A DNA stretch of 64,000 nt, from the NCBI GenBank assembly GCA_964484205.1, contig CAZAEZ010000024.1, forward strand, positions 27,970 through 91,969, written 5' to 3'. Below the pieces are notes generated by a model, which worked only from the letters and a program-made list of their open reading frames with translations, ran no database searches and was not told the DNA's origin. Of the stretch, positions 25,363 to 33,300 are shown in pieces (positions within the stretch are counted from its first letter, which is position 1; each line of letters begins with the position of its first letter). This stretch comes from M3007 sp964484205 (GTDB lineage Bacteria > Bacteroidota > Bacteroidia > Chitinophagales > Saprospiraceae). The position numbers and the translations under genes were made by a program.

Positions 25363-25731
25363 TTACCGCTTTGTCACATACATGCCATTCGTGTTGCGCG
25401 CACGTAGCACCCGTTTTTCGCCCACAAATTCTTCCTCCGTCCGATGGGTGATATCAGAAACAAAGCGCCATTCAACAAGCGCGTCGTAAGGCGTCAGGGT
25501 AAGCAGCAGGTAGCCGTACCGGCTGAGGTCGAGGTAGCACAGGTGTGGGTTTACACTGGATTTGGAAAGCACGAATTCAATCCAGCGCACGGTCTTCAGG
25601 TTCTTGAATTCGTCATAATTGGCACTGGTTGGTAATGTTGGGCGTAGCAAACGCATCGGCAACAATTTAGATTCAGCAGGTTCCAACCTTCTGAAAAAGT
25701 CCAGCCCGAATCCACCAATGACGAAAATCAC
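25363..25731 (-). pseudogene. Fragment resembling the C-terminal region of a PhoD-type phosphatase
   Basis: The 122-codon frame contains WIEFVLSKSSVNPHLCYLDLSRYGYLLLTLTPYDALVEWRFVSDI, which follows the C-terminal pattern of PhoD-family phosphatases (NPHxxYxDxxRxGY, then TPxxxxxEWxFV). The metal-binding core is absent: the preceding residues (MIFVIGGFGLDFFRRLEPAE) do not match it, and upstream is a promoter for the divergent gene. I read it as a 3' gene remnant. It could instead be a free-standing small protein. Confidence 0.5.
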
Positions 25732-25752
25732 CTTATTAATTTTTTAGGGCAG

Positions 25753-25783
25753 TTTGGGTAAATTAGAAGGTTATTTACTTTTG
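25753..25783 (+). promoter_or_regulatory. Bacteroidota-type promoter of the iron-uptake cluster
   Basis: TTTG (25753-25756) and TACTTTTG (25776-25783) lie 19 bases apart and match the phylum's housekeeping promoter (TTG...TAnnTTTG). The first gene starts 56 bases downstream, at 25839. No Fur-like palindrome is evident. Confidence 0.65.
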
Positions 25784-25838
25784 CGACTAGAATTTGTCTA
25801 AATAAAAATAGCGAATAAAAAGTCAACTAATCGCAAAC

Positions 25839-26957
25839 ATGGTAAAACACAATCTTCCGCTGGTCGTCCTGACAGCATTGGCAATTTTCTCGTCCTGCAA
25901 CAAGGAAAACACCCGGCTAACCATCCCCACAAATTATGACGGTTCGGCATTTACCGCGAACACAGCAACTGAAACTCAGCTGCGCACTGCATTAACCAAC
26001 CTGAGCAATGAAATGAAAAAGGGCCGCAGTCCGGGCGTCACCGTTGATTTTAATGCATTGACCCAACTGTTCCAGGCAGGCACGCCATCGCTTGCTTCCA
26101 CGACCACCGATTATTACAAAAACCGCATCGCCGGTAGCGGCGCCTGGCTGGAAGAATTGTCGAAGGCAAGCGGTGGCATTTATTCACCGGGGCCGCCACA
26201 GGGCCAAGGCGGTGTTTTTGTAAGCAACCTATTTGATGAAAATGGGCTGGAACTGGAGCAACTTGTTGAAAAAGGGTTGTTTGGTGCAGCCTTATTTCAT
26301 CATGCCGCTACCCTTTTGCAGGGTACGCCGACGCCGGCTGTAGCAGATCAGGTGCTTTGTATTTTTGGTGCACACCCTGATTTTCCCAATACGGATAATG
26401 CCGCCAATGCCGCCAATCCGGACAAATTCCTGGCAGCTTATGCCGCCCGCCGGGACAAAAACGACGGTACGGGCCTGTACACAACGATGAAAAACGCGTT
26501 GCTCAAATTTCAGGCAGCCACCAAAGCCGGCGCTGATTTTCAAACAGAACAACTGGAAGCGGCTACTGATATCCGGCAAACCTGGGAGAAAATCAATTTT
26601 GCCACGGTGATCAATTACTGCCACGCAGCCATCTCCAAACTCAGTGCGACCAACCCAACGGACGCCGATAAAGCGTCGGCCTTGCATGCCTATGCTGAAG
26701 CAGTTGGTTTTGTGCATGGCTGGCGCGCGCTTCCCACGGCATCCCGAATCATTACGGACGACCAGATCGACGAACTGCTTCTGCTCCTGAACGCCCCGCA
26801 CAACGCCGTACCATCGGCCTACCTGTTCGCAACCGACCCGGTGAATGAGTTACCCAAACTCACGCAGGTCATCGAAAAACTAAAAACCATTTACGGTTTT
26901 ACCGACCAGGAAATTGTAGATTTTAAAGAAAACTGGGTGGCTAAACAAGGGCGTTGA
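25839..26957 (+). CDS. DUF4856 family lipoprotein
   Basis: A 372-residue protein with lipoprotein signal (ALAIFSSCNKENTRL). The family start TIPTNYDGSAFTANTATETQLRTALTNLSNEMKKGR and helical repeats such as SGAWLEELSKASGGIYSPGPPQG match DUF4856, a helical family found with imelysin genes in Bacteroidota. I infer from synteny a role in iron or haem-related surface binding; none is proven. It lies first in a cluster with imelysin, HTTM and TonB-dependent receptor genes and is followed by a long hairpin (26981-27046). Confidence 0.85.
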   Translation: MVKHNLPLVVLTALAIFSSCNKENTRLTIPTNYDGSAFTANTATETQLRTALTNLSNEMKKGRSPGVTVDFNALTQLFQAGTPSLASTTTDYYKNRIAGSGAWLEELSKASGGIYSPGPPQGQGGVFVSNLFDENGLELEQLVEKGLFGAALFHHAATLLQGTPTPAVADQVLCIFGAHPDFPNTDNAANAANPDKFLAAYAARRDKNDGTGLYTTMKNALLKFQAATKAGADFQTEQLEAATDIRQTWEKINFATVINYCHAAISKLSATNPTDADKASALHAYAEAVGFVHGWRALPTASRIITDDQIDELLLLLNAPHNAVPSAYLFATDPVNELPKLTQVIEKLKTIYGFTDQEIVDFKENWVAKQGR

Positions 26958-26980
26958 TCTTTTGCCCGCCGCATATTATT

Positions 26981-27046
26981 TTTCACCACGGAGACACGGA
27001 GAACACAGAAAATCAAACACTATGTTCTCCGTGTCTCGTGGTGAAA
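26981..27046. repeat. 24-bp inverted repeat within the iron cluster
   Basis: TTTCACCACGGAGACACGG and AGAACA are repeated inverted (27023-27046, one base missing) around a 17-base loop. It lies between the DUF4856 and imelysin genes; it may reduce read-through or be a dispersed element. A related CGGAG/CTCCGT-type hairpin stands at 42797. Confidence 0.8.
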
Positions 27047-27119
27047 ATTTGGAATCAACTGCACAGGTGAGGACTTATGAGTCAGTCTCGAATTAATATG
27101 AATTAGAAAAAACAAAAAC

Positions 27120-28223
27120 ATGCATCCAAAACGAATCTTCCCCTTGCTAATCCTCCTGTTGCTTTCCCTGTTTTGGGCCTGTGGCAAAGAAAACGGCTCC
27201 AAACAACCCGATTTCGACCGGGCTGCCATGCTCGAAAACTACGCTGCCAACCTGATCGAACCCGCCTTTCAGGAACTGCTGCTCCACACCGTACAACTTC
27301 AAACCGCTTTTGACACCTTTTCCACCACGCCGGGCCTGGCCAGCCTGGAAGCGCTCCGGGAACAGTGGTTCCAAACCGCGCTCGCCTGGCAATCAGCCAA
27401 TGCCTACAATTTCGGGCCGGCAGGCGAACAAGGGGTCCTCAAAAGTTTGGTTGAAGAAATCGGCACTTTCCCGGCAAGCGAACAAAAAATTGAATCCTTC
27501 ATCGCCAACGGCGATTTTACCCTGAACAACTTCGACCGCGACAGCCGCGGCATTTACGCAATTGAATACCTCATTTTCGGCACTTCGGCCGACCCGCAGG
27601 ATGTTGTGCTGGCCCTGGAGGATGCCAGCCGGCGCAGTTACCTTCAGGCAATCATCGGGCATCTGCATCAGCGGGTAAACACGGTAACCGGCACTTGGTC
27701 GAACTACCACGACTCCTTCGTCAAAAACGACGGCACCGATGTGGGCAGCTCCACCACCCTGCTGTACAACGAGTTTCTGCGCAGTTACGAAAGTCTGAAA
27801 AACTTCAAAGTCGGCCTCCCGGCCGGCAAACGGGCCGGCCAGACACAATCCGAGCCCCAACTCGTCGAAGCCTACTACGCCGGCCGGTCGCTGGACCTGC
27901 TTAAAGCCCATGCCGAAGCAATCAGCAGGATTTATTACGGCACAATGGCCAATGGCGCCGACGGTATCGGGTTTCACGAATACCTGCAACAAGTTGAAGG
28001 AGGCCCCGCACTGATCGCCGCCACCGAAACCCAATGGCTAGCCGTTCAAACGGCCTTGGCAAACGTGCCGGCAACGCCGGCATTTTCCGTGCTAATCCAA
28101 AATGAAGACCCCGCTATCGAGGCTTTACATACCGAGTTGCAAAAGCATACGCGCTTTTTTAAAAGCGACATGTCGTCCTTGCTCGGCATTGCGATCACCT
28201 ATAACAGTGGCGACGGCGACTAG
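27120..28223 (+). CDS. Imelysin-family lipoprotein
   Basis: A 367-residue protein with lipoprotein signal (LSLFWACGKEN). Characteristic imelysin segments are WQSANAYNFGP, RGIYAIEYLIFG (position of the GxHxxE-like motif), and TWSNYHDSF. The C-terminal repeat reads LKAHAEAISRIYYG and EYLQQVEG. Imelysins (EfeM/IrpA-like) are iron-regulated surface proteins proposed to bind iron; older reports of peptidase activity are unconfirmed. Neighbouring DUF4856, HTTM and TonB receptor genes fit iron uptake. The gene is 9 bases upstream of the HTTM gene. Confidence 0.88.
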   Translation: MHPKRIFPLLILLLLSLFWACGKENGSKQPDFDRAAMLENYAANLIEPAFQELLLHTVQLQTAFDTFSTTPGLASLEALREQWFQTALAWQSANAYNFGPAGEQGVLKSLVEEIGTFPASEQKIESFIANGDFTLNNFDRDSRGIYAIEYLIFGTSADPQDVVLALEDASRRSYLQAIIGHLHQRVNTVTGTWSNYHDSFVKNDGTDVGSSTTLLYNEFLRSYESLKNFKVGLPAGKRAGQTQSEPQLVEAYYAGRSLDLLKAHAEAISRIYYGTMANGADGIGFHEYLQQVEGGPALIAATETQWLAVQTALANVPATPAFSVLIQNEDPAIEALHTELQKHTRFFKSDMSSLLGIAITYNSGDGD

Positions 28224-28232
28224 TCCCCGGTC

Positions 28233-29582
28233 ATGAAAAAGCAATTTACCCATCTGGTCACCTGGCTGGAACACCCGGTTTCCAGCGCTCCCCTGGCGAC
28301 TTTCCGGGTAGTGTTCGGCGCAGTTATGGTGTTCAGCACCCTGCGCTTCTGGTACCTGGGCTGGATCGGGGAACATTTCGTCGAAACACAGTTTACCTTC
28401 AAGTTTTACGGTTTCGAATGGGTAACGCTGCTGTCCCCGGAAGGCATGTATGCCCTGCACGCGGTAATGCTGCTCGGCGCGCTCGGCGTGATGCTGGGCT
28501 TGTTTTACCGCCTGGCCGCCGCGCTGTTTTTTTTCAGCTTCACCTATGTCTGGCTGATCGACCTGACCTACTACCTCAACCACTACTATTTCGTCAGTAT
28601 CATCGCTTTTTTGCTGTTGCTGGTACCTGCCAATGCGCGTTTTTCGCTGGACTGCCTGCGCCGGCCCGGCTTGCTACAACTTGACGTGCCGCGCTGGACG
28701 GTAGCTATTTTCAAGTGGCAAATCGCCATCGTGTATTGCTATGCCGGCCTGGCCAAGATCAACGCCGATTGGTTGCTGGCTGCCCTTCCACTGAAAATTT
28801 GGGTGCCGGCAAACGATAAACTGCCGCTGATCGGGCCGTTGTTTGCCTGGAGTTACACGCCCTGGTTGTTTAGTTGGTTCGGCATGCTGTACGATACCAC
28901 CATCGTGTTTTGGTTGAGCTGGCCGCGTACGCGCCTGCTGGCCTACCTGAGCGTAGTGGTTTTTCACGGGCTGACCGGGTTGATGTTTCAGATCGGCGTG
29001 TTCCCGCTGGTAATGATCGGCGCCACCTGGATCTTTTTTTCGGAAAGGTTTCACGAACGGTTGCTGGGATATTTTTCAAAGCAAAATCCGCTCCCGGCAA
29101 ATTCAAGCCGCAACACGAACAAACCAACCGCAGCGCCCTGGCTCGCCGGCCTGCTCGGCCTGCATTTTGCCATTCAGCTCCTGTTCCCCTGGCGCTACCT
29201 GCTGTACCCCGGCAACCTGTTCTGGACCGAGGAGGGCTACCGGTTGTCCTGGCGGGTCATGCTGATGGAAAAAGCAGGAACGGCCACATTTTTTGTGCGC
29301 GACAGCCGTACCGGTCGCGAGGGCATGGTGCTCAACAGCGAATTCCTCCATGCCCACCAGGAAAAACAAATGGCCATGCAGCCCGACATGATCCTGCAAT
29401 TCGCCCATTTTTTAAAAAAACACTATGCCGCCCGGGGTGTGCAGGCGCCGGTTGTGCGGGCTGAAGTTTATGCCACCCTGAACGGGCGGCCCAGCCAACT
29501 GCTGATCGATCCTGACCTGGATTTGACGACGGTTGCGGATGGCTGGAAACACAAAACCTGGATTTTACCACTTAAAAAATGA
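28233..29582 (+). CDS. HTTM-domain membrane protein (gamma-carboxylase-like)
   Basis: A 449-residue polytopic protein of the horizontally transferred transmembrane (HTTM) type related to vitamin K-dependent gamma-carboxylase. Seven or more helices are evident in the first ~300 residues; hallmark segments are LATFRVVFGAVMVFSTLRFW, LTYYLNHYYFVSIIAFLLLL and WQIAIVYCYAGLAKINADWL. The C-terminal ~140 residues (WTEEGYRLSWRVMLMEKAG onward) are soluble and typical of the bacterial branch. In Bacteroidota such genes occur beside imelysin and TonB receptors, as here. The substrate is unknown. The stop overlaps the receptor start by 4 bases. Confidence 0.87.
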   Translation: MKKQFTHLVTWLEHPVSSAPLATFRVVFGAVMVFSTLRFWYLGWIGEHFVETQFTFKFYGFEWVTLLSPEGMYALHAVMLLGALGVMLGLFYRLAAALFFFSFTYVWLIDLTYYLNHYYFVSIIAFLLLLVPANARFSLDCLRRPGLLQLDVPRWTVAIFKWQIAIVYCYAGLAKINADWLLAALPLKIWVPANDKLPLIGPLFAWSYTPWLFSWFGMLYDTTIVFWLSWPRTRLLAYLSVVVFHGLTGLMFQIGVFPLVMIGATWIFFSERFHERLLGYFSKQNPLPANSSRNTNKPTAAPWLAGLLGLHFAIQLLFPWRYLLYPGNLFWTEEGYRLSWRVMLMEKAGTATFFVRDSRTGREGMVLNSEFLHAHQEKQMAMQPDMILQFAHFLKKHYAARGVQAPVVRAEVYATLNGRPSQLLIDPDLDLTTVADGWKHKTWILPLKK

Positions 29583-32062
29583 CAGTTTTGGAAATTCGGA
29601 CCGGATTGGAATTTTTTTTCCACCAAAGGAAACCTTTTTTCTGCCTGACAGGGTTGTTGCTCCTGCTGTTGGCGACAACACTCCCTGCCCAGAATTTCAG
29701 CCTTCGGGGCCGGGTTCTGGACCAGTCCGATCAGCGGCCGCTTGCCGGTGTCCGGGTGCAATTGCCGGAACTCCGGCGAGAAGTCAACACAAGTCCGGAA
29801 GGCTGGTTTGAATTTCAGCAATTGCCGGCAGGCACCTACCGCGTGACGGCCCGTTTTTTTGGAAAAAAAAGCTGGAGCCAAATGCGCACCCTCGGGCCGG
29901 ACTCCAAAGCCCTGACCATTTGGCTGGAAGACGAAGACCAGGCCCTGCCGGCGGTTACCATACAGGCAGAGGACAAACCCGGTTTCGGACTGGAGCGCTT
30001 GCGGGCAGTGGAGGGAATGGCCATTTACGAAGGGAAAAAAAGTGAAGTTGTGCTGCTGCGGGAGTTCAGCGCCAACCTGGCCACCAACAATCCCCGCCAG
30101 GTTTTTGCCCGGGTCGCCGGCCTGAATATCTGGGAAAGCGACGGCGCCGGTCTGCAATTGGGCATCGGCGGGCGCGGGCTCAGCCCCAACCGCACCGCCA
30201 ATTTCAATACCCGCCAGAACGGCTACGACATCAGCGCCGACGCTCTGGGCTACCCGGAAAGTTACTACACGCCGCCTGCCGAAGCACTCGAACGCATCCA
30301 GGTAGTGCGCGGCGCGGCATCGCTGCAATACGGCACCCAGTTTGGCGGCATGCTGAATTTTGTTTTCAAAAAACCGGCCCCCGGTAAAAAATTCAGCCTG
30401 AACAGCCGCCAAACGCTGGGCTCCTACGGTTTTTTCGGCAGTTACAACGAACTGTCCGGCACGATAGCCCGCGGCGCCATCTCGTACTTCGGCTTTTACC
30501 AATACAAAACCGGCAAGGGCTGGCGCCCAAACAGTCCGTTCGACGTGCACAGCGGCTACCTCGCCCTGAACTGGCAAACGACCCCCGCACTCAAACTCGG
30601 CCTCGAAGTGACCCGCATGCACTACCAGGCGCAACAACCCGGCGGCCTCACGGATACCTGGTTTGAGCAGGACGCCCGCCAATCTTTCCGGGCGCGCAAC
30701 TGGTTTCGCGTCAACTGGAATTTGCTTGCGCTCACAGCCGATTTCCGGCTCTCCGACCATACCCGGCTGGACACACGCACATTCGGCCTGCTGGCTTCCC
30801 GCCAATCGCTGGGCATCCTGTCGCCGGTCAACGTGACCGATTTTGGCGATAAGCGCGACCTGATCGACGGGCGTTTTCAAAACATCGGCAACGAAACGCG
30901 CATCCTCCACCGCTACCGCATCGGGGCGCAGGAGCACTCGGTCATTGCCGGCATCCGCATGTACCGGGGCCACAGCATCGCCCGGCAAGGGGAAGGGACC
31001 GACGGCACGGGGCCGGATTTTTATTTTCTAAATCCGGATGATCTTGAAAAATCGGATTACGATTTCCCCAACACCAATTACGCGGCCTTTGCCGAGCATA
31101 TTTTTTATTTGGGAAAAAAATGGAGTCTCACGCCGGGCATCCGCTACGAAAACATTCACACCCGCGCCGACGGCTATTTCAATCAGCGGGTATACGACGC
31201 CGCCGGCAACCTGATCGCTGAAAACCGGCTGGACGAACACCAGTCGCGCCGCCGCAGTTTTGTCTTGTTGGGGCTGGGTGCGAGTTGGAAACCATCGGCA
31301 CGATACGAACTTTACGCCAACCTGTCGCAAAATTACCGGGCCATCAACTTCTCCGATCTCCGCATCGACAACCCCAACAACCGCGTCGATCCGGGCATCA
31401 CCGACGAGCGGGGCTACACGGCCGACATTGGTTGGCGCACCCGTGCCGGCCGCCTGTTTTACGCTGATGTGACGGCATTTTACATTGCTTATAAAAACCG
31501 GATCGGGCAAGTGCTGCGCTCGGGCGAGCCGCCGCTGTACAACGATTATCGCCTGCGCACGAATATTGCCGATGCGCGGAATGTGGGTGTGGAAATGTTC
31601 ACCGAACTCAATATTTGGCCGATCATCCGCCAGCGGGATTCGGCTACCCGGCTTTCCTTGTTTGTGAATGCCTCCCTGATCCACGCGCGGTACATCCATA
31701 CCGACGACCTGTCGATCCGCGGCCGAAACGTGGAGCTGGTCCCCCCGGTCACCCTGCGCACCGGCCTGAATTTCCGGCGCAAAGCCTGGCAGGCAGCTTT
31801 TACCTGGGCTTACACCGGCGCGCATTTCACCGATGCCACCAACGCCCGCCGCACCGCGTCGGCGGTCAACGGCATCATTCCGGCCTATTCGGTGGCCGAT
31901 TTATCGGTGGGTTGGCAGTGGCGTTTTTTGCGCCTGGAGGCAAGCTGCAACAACCTGTTCGACGCGCGGTATTTCACGCGGCGGGCGGAGGCCTACCCGG
32001 GGCCGGGGATCATTCCGGCAGACGGGCGGACGGTGTATTTGACGGTGGGAGTGGGCTTGTGA
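29579..32062 (+). CDS. TonB-dependent receptor with N-terminal carboxypeptidase-regulatory domain (FecA-like)
   Basis: An 827-residue outer-membrane receptor. After an uncleaved or unusual leader (FFCLTGLLLLLLATTLPAQ) comes a CarboxypepD_reg domain (~40-125, FSLRGRVLDQSDQRPLAGV), then the plug (~165-265, NNPRQVFARVAGLNIWE, LGIGGRGLSPNRTANF, ERIQVVRGAASLQYG) and the barrel, ending with the C-terminal aromatic-type strand GRTVYLTVGVGL. The receptor resembles Fe(III)-citrate/siderophore receptors (FecA class). ATGA overlap with the HTTM gene implies coupled translation. Predicted substrate: a ferric chelate, by synteny with imelysin. Confidence 0.9.
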   Translation: MTVLEIRTGLEFFFHQRKPFFCLTGLLLLLLATTLPAQNFSLRGRVLDQSDQRPLAGVRVQLPELRREVNTSPEGWFEFQQLPAGTYRVTARFFGKKSWSQMRTLGPDSKALTIWLEDEDQALPAVTIQAEDKPGFGLERLRAVEGMAIYEGKKSEVVLLREFSANLATNNPRQVFARVAGLNIWESDGAGLQLGIGGRGLSPNRTANFNTRQNGYDISADALGYPESYYTPPAEALERIQVVRGAASLQYGTQFGGMLNFVFKKPAPGKKFSLNSRQTLGSYGFFGSYNELSGTIARGAISYFGFYQYKTGKGWRPNSPFDVHSGYLALNWQTTPALKLGLEVTRMHYQAQQPGGLTDTWFEQDARQSFRARNWFRVNWNLLALTADFRLSDHTRLDTRTFGLLASRQSLGILSPVNVTDFGDKRDLIDGRFQNIGNETRILHRYRIGAQEHSVIAGIRMYRGHSIARQGEGTDGTGPDFYFLNPDDLEKSDYDFPNTNYAAFAEHIFYLGKKWSLTPGIRYENIHTRADGYFNQRVYDAAGNLIAENRLDEHQSRRRSFVLLGLGASWKPSARYELYANLSQNYRAINFSDLRIDNPNNRVDPGITDERGYTADIGWRTRAGRLFYADVTAFYIAYKNRIGQVLRSGEPPLYNDYRLRTNIADARNVGVEMFTELNIWPIIRQRDSATRLSLFVNASLIHARYIHTDDLSIRGRNVELVPPVTLRTGLNFRRKAWQAAFTWAYTGAHFTDATNARRTASAVNGIIPAYSVADLSVGWQWRFLRLEASCNNLFDARYFTRRAEAYPGPGIIPADGRTVYLTVGVGL

Positions 32063-32200
32063 GGCAGTCCGCCGACACTACCAGCCCACAGGGATTATGC
32101 GTCAAAATTTTTGTAGTCGATCGATTGGAAATCGCTATTTTCACCCTCCTGATTTTCAGTTTACTAATCCCGTTTTTATCATAAACGCCCTTAGGTTATC

Positions 32201-32956
32201 ATGCGAAACCACTTGACTTCCATAGATTTCACCGAGATTAAAAAGAAGATCGCCGAAGGTCATATCGACCAGGTAATTCCGGCACTGATCGAGTTCATAG
32301 AAGGCGCCGACTCAAAGTTGACTACTGAAGTTTACCTGGCTTCCGCCCGGTTCCGGAAACTGGAACAGGAGAAACGGCGGGGTGAAATTGCGCCCGGCGA
32401 TTATAAAACCGAGTTCAGTTCGGTGACGCTTTCCCTGCTGGAAATTATCAATGCCCTCAGCACGCTGGACCAGGCTTTTTTCAAAAAGCAGTCGTCCAAA
32501 GAGGAAGTCCGCGCCAAAATAGACCAGCTCAGCCGGGAGTTTGCCGAAACCGACAACATGAAAAGCGTGCTTTCGCAGCTGCGCATGAAAATCCACATCG
32601 CCCGGAAGATTGCCGAAAAACTGGTGCTGTGGCCTGCGATGATCTATGAATTTAAAGGCACCTCCGACCCGGCTATGATCTGCGCTATTGGCCGGAAAGT
32701 AAAAATTGTGCCGCAGTCCGAAGATCTGGACATCCTGGTATCCTTACTCCCGCATGCCAATTCAAATATTACCAAGGGATTTATCACCAATGCCATTGCC
32801 GAATTGATCTACTCCGGCCAATTGCGTCTGGGCGACGATATCACTATTCGCGACATGCTCGCCGAGTTAGGGAAAGAAGGTGGCGATGCCGTTTTGATCG
32901 AAAATGTCGAGCGGGTGGAGGCCTTGCTTGATTTTCTGACCGGGAGGATTAAGTAA
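32201..32956 (+). CDS. Protein with N-terminal effector-associated (EAD11-like) domain
   Basis: The first ~90 residues read IKKKIAEGHIDQVIPALIEFIEG, then YLASARFRKLEQEKRRGEI and SVTLSLLEIINAL. This is the pattern of effector-associated domain 11, a death-like helical adaptor that brings effectors to conflict and signalling NTPases. The remaining ~160 residues (FFKKQSSKEEVRAKIDQLSREFAETDN, IAEKLVLWPAMIYEF, LLPHANSNITKGFITNAIAELI) are helical and unrecognised; no nuclease or peptidase motif is visible. No neighbouring NTPase carries a matching domain here, so its partner is unknown. It may be a regulatory adaptor. Confidence 0.65.
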   Translation: MRNHLTSIDFTEIKKKIAEGHIDQVIPALIEFIEGADSKLTTEVYLASARFRKLEQEKRRGEIAPGDYKTEFSSVTLSLLEIINALSTLDQAFFKKQSSKEEVRAKIDQLSREFAETDNMKSVLSQLRMKIHIARKIAEKLVLWPAMIYEFKGTSDPAMICAIGRKVKIVPQSEDLDILVSLLPHANSNITKGFITNAIAELIYSGQLRLGDDITIRDMLAELGKEGGDAVLIENVERVEALLDFLTGRIK

Positions 32957-33300
32957 CGCGGACAGTTTGTCCGCCAGAAAATGAATATCCCAAAACTCAT
33001 GCTAGCGCCTGAAGTTCTTCGCCTTTTTGAAAATCCGGGGGGGTATTTTGTTGCGAACGAACCGTTCGCGTAACGCGGACAGTTTGTCCGCCAGGTAAGC
33101 CCCCGAGGGGGCTTTCAGCAGTTGGAATTTTTTCGTTTCACAGAAAAATCTTGGAATTCATTTTCCCGCGAACGAACCGTTCGCGTTACGCGGACAGTTT
33201 GTCCGCCAAGTAAGCCCCCGAGGGGCTTTCAGCAGTTGGAATTTTCCGTTTCACAGAAAAATCTTGGAATTTATTTTCCCGCGAACGAACCGTTCGCGTT
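32957..33300. repeat. Composite repeat region: tandem 115-bp units with three palindrome types
   Basis: Two 115-bp direct repeats (from ~33068 and ~33183) contain, in order, GCGGACA-GTT-TGTCCGC, AAGCCCC-CGA-GGGGCTT, a GTTTCACAGAAAAATCTTGG segment and CGCGAACG-AAC-CGTTCGCG. A partial third copy precedes them (32958 and 33053). A stretch near 32985 resembles a degenerate end of the MITE at 14599. The last palindrome touches the asmA stop codon. There is no gene here. Confidence 0.85.
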
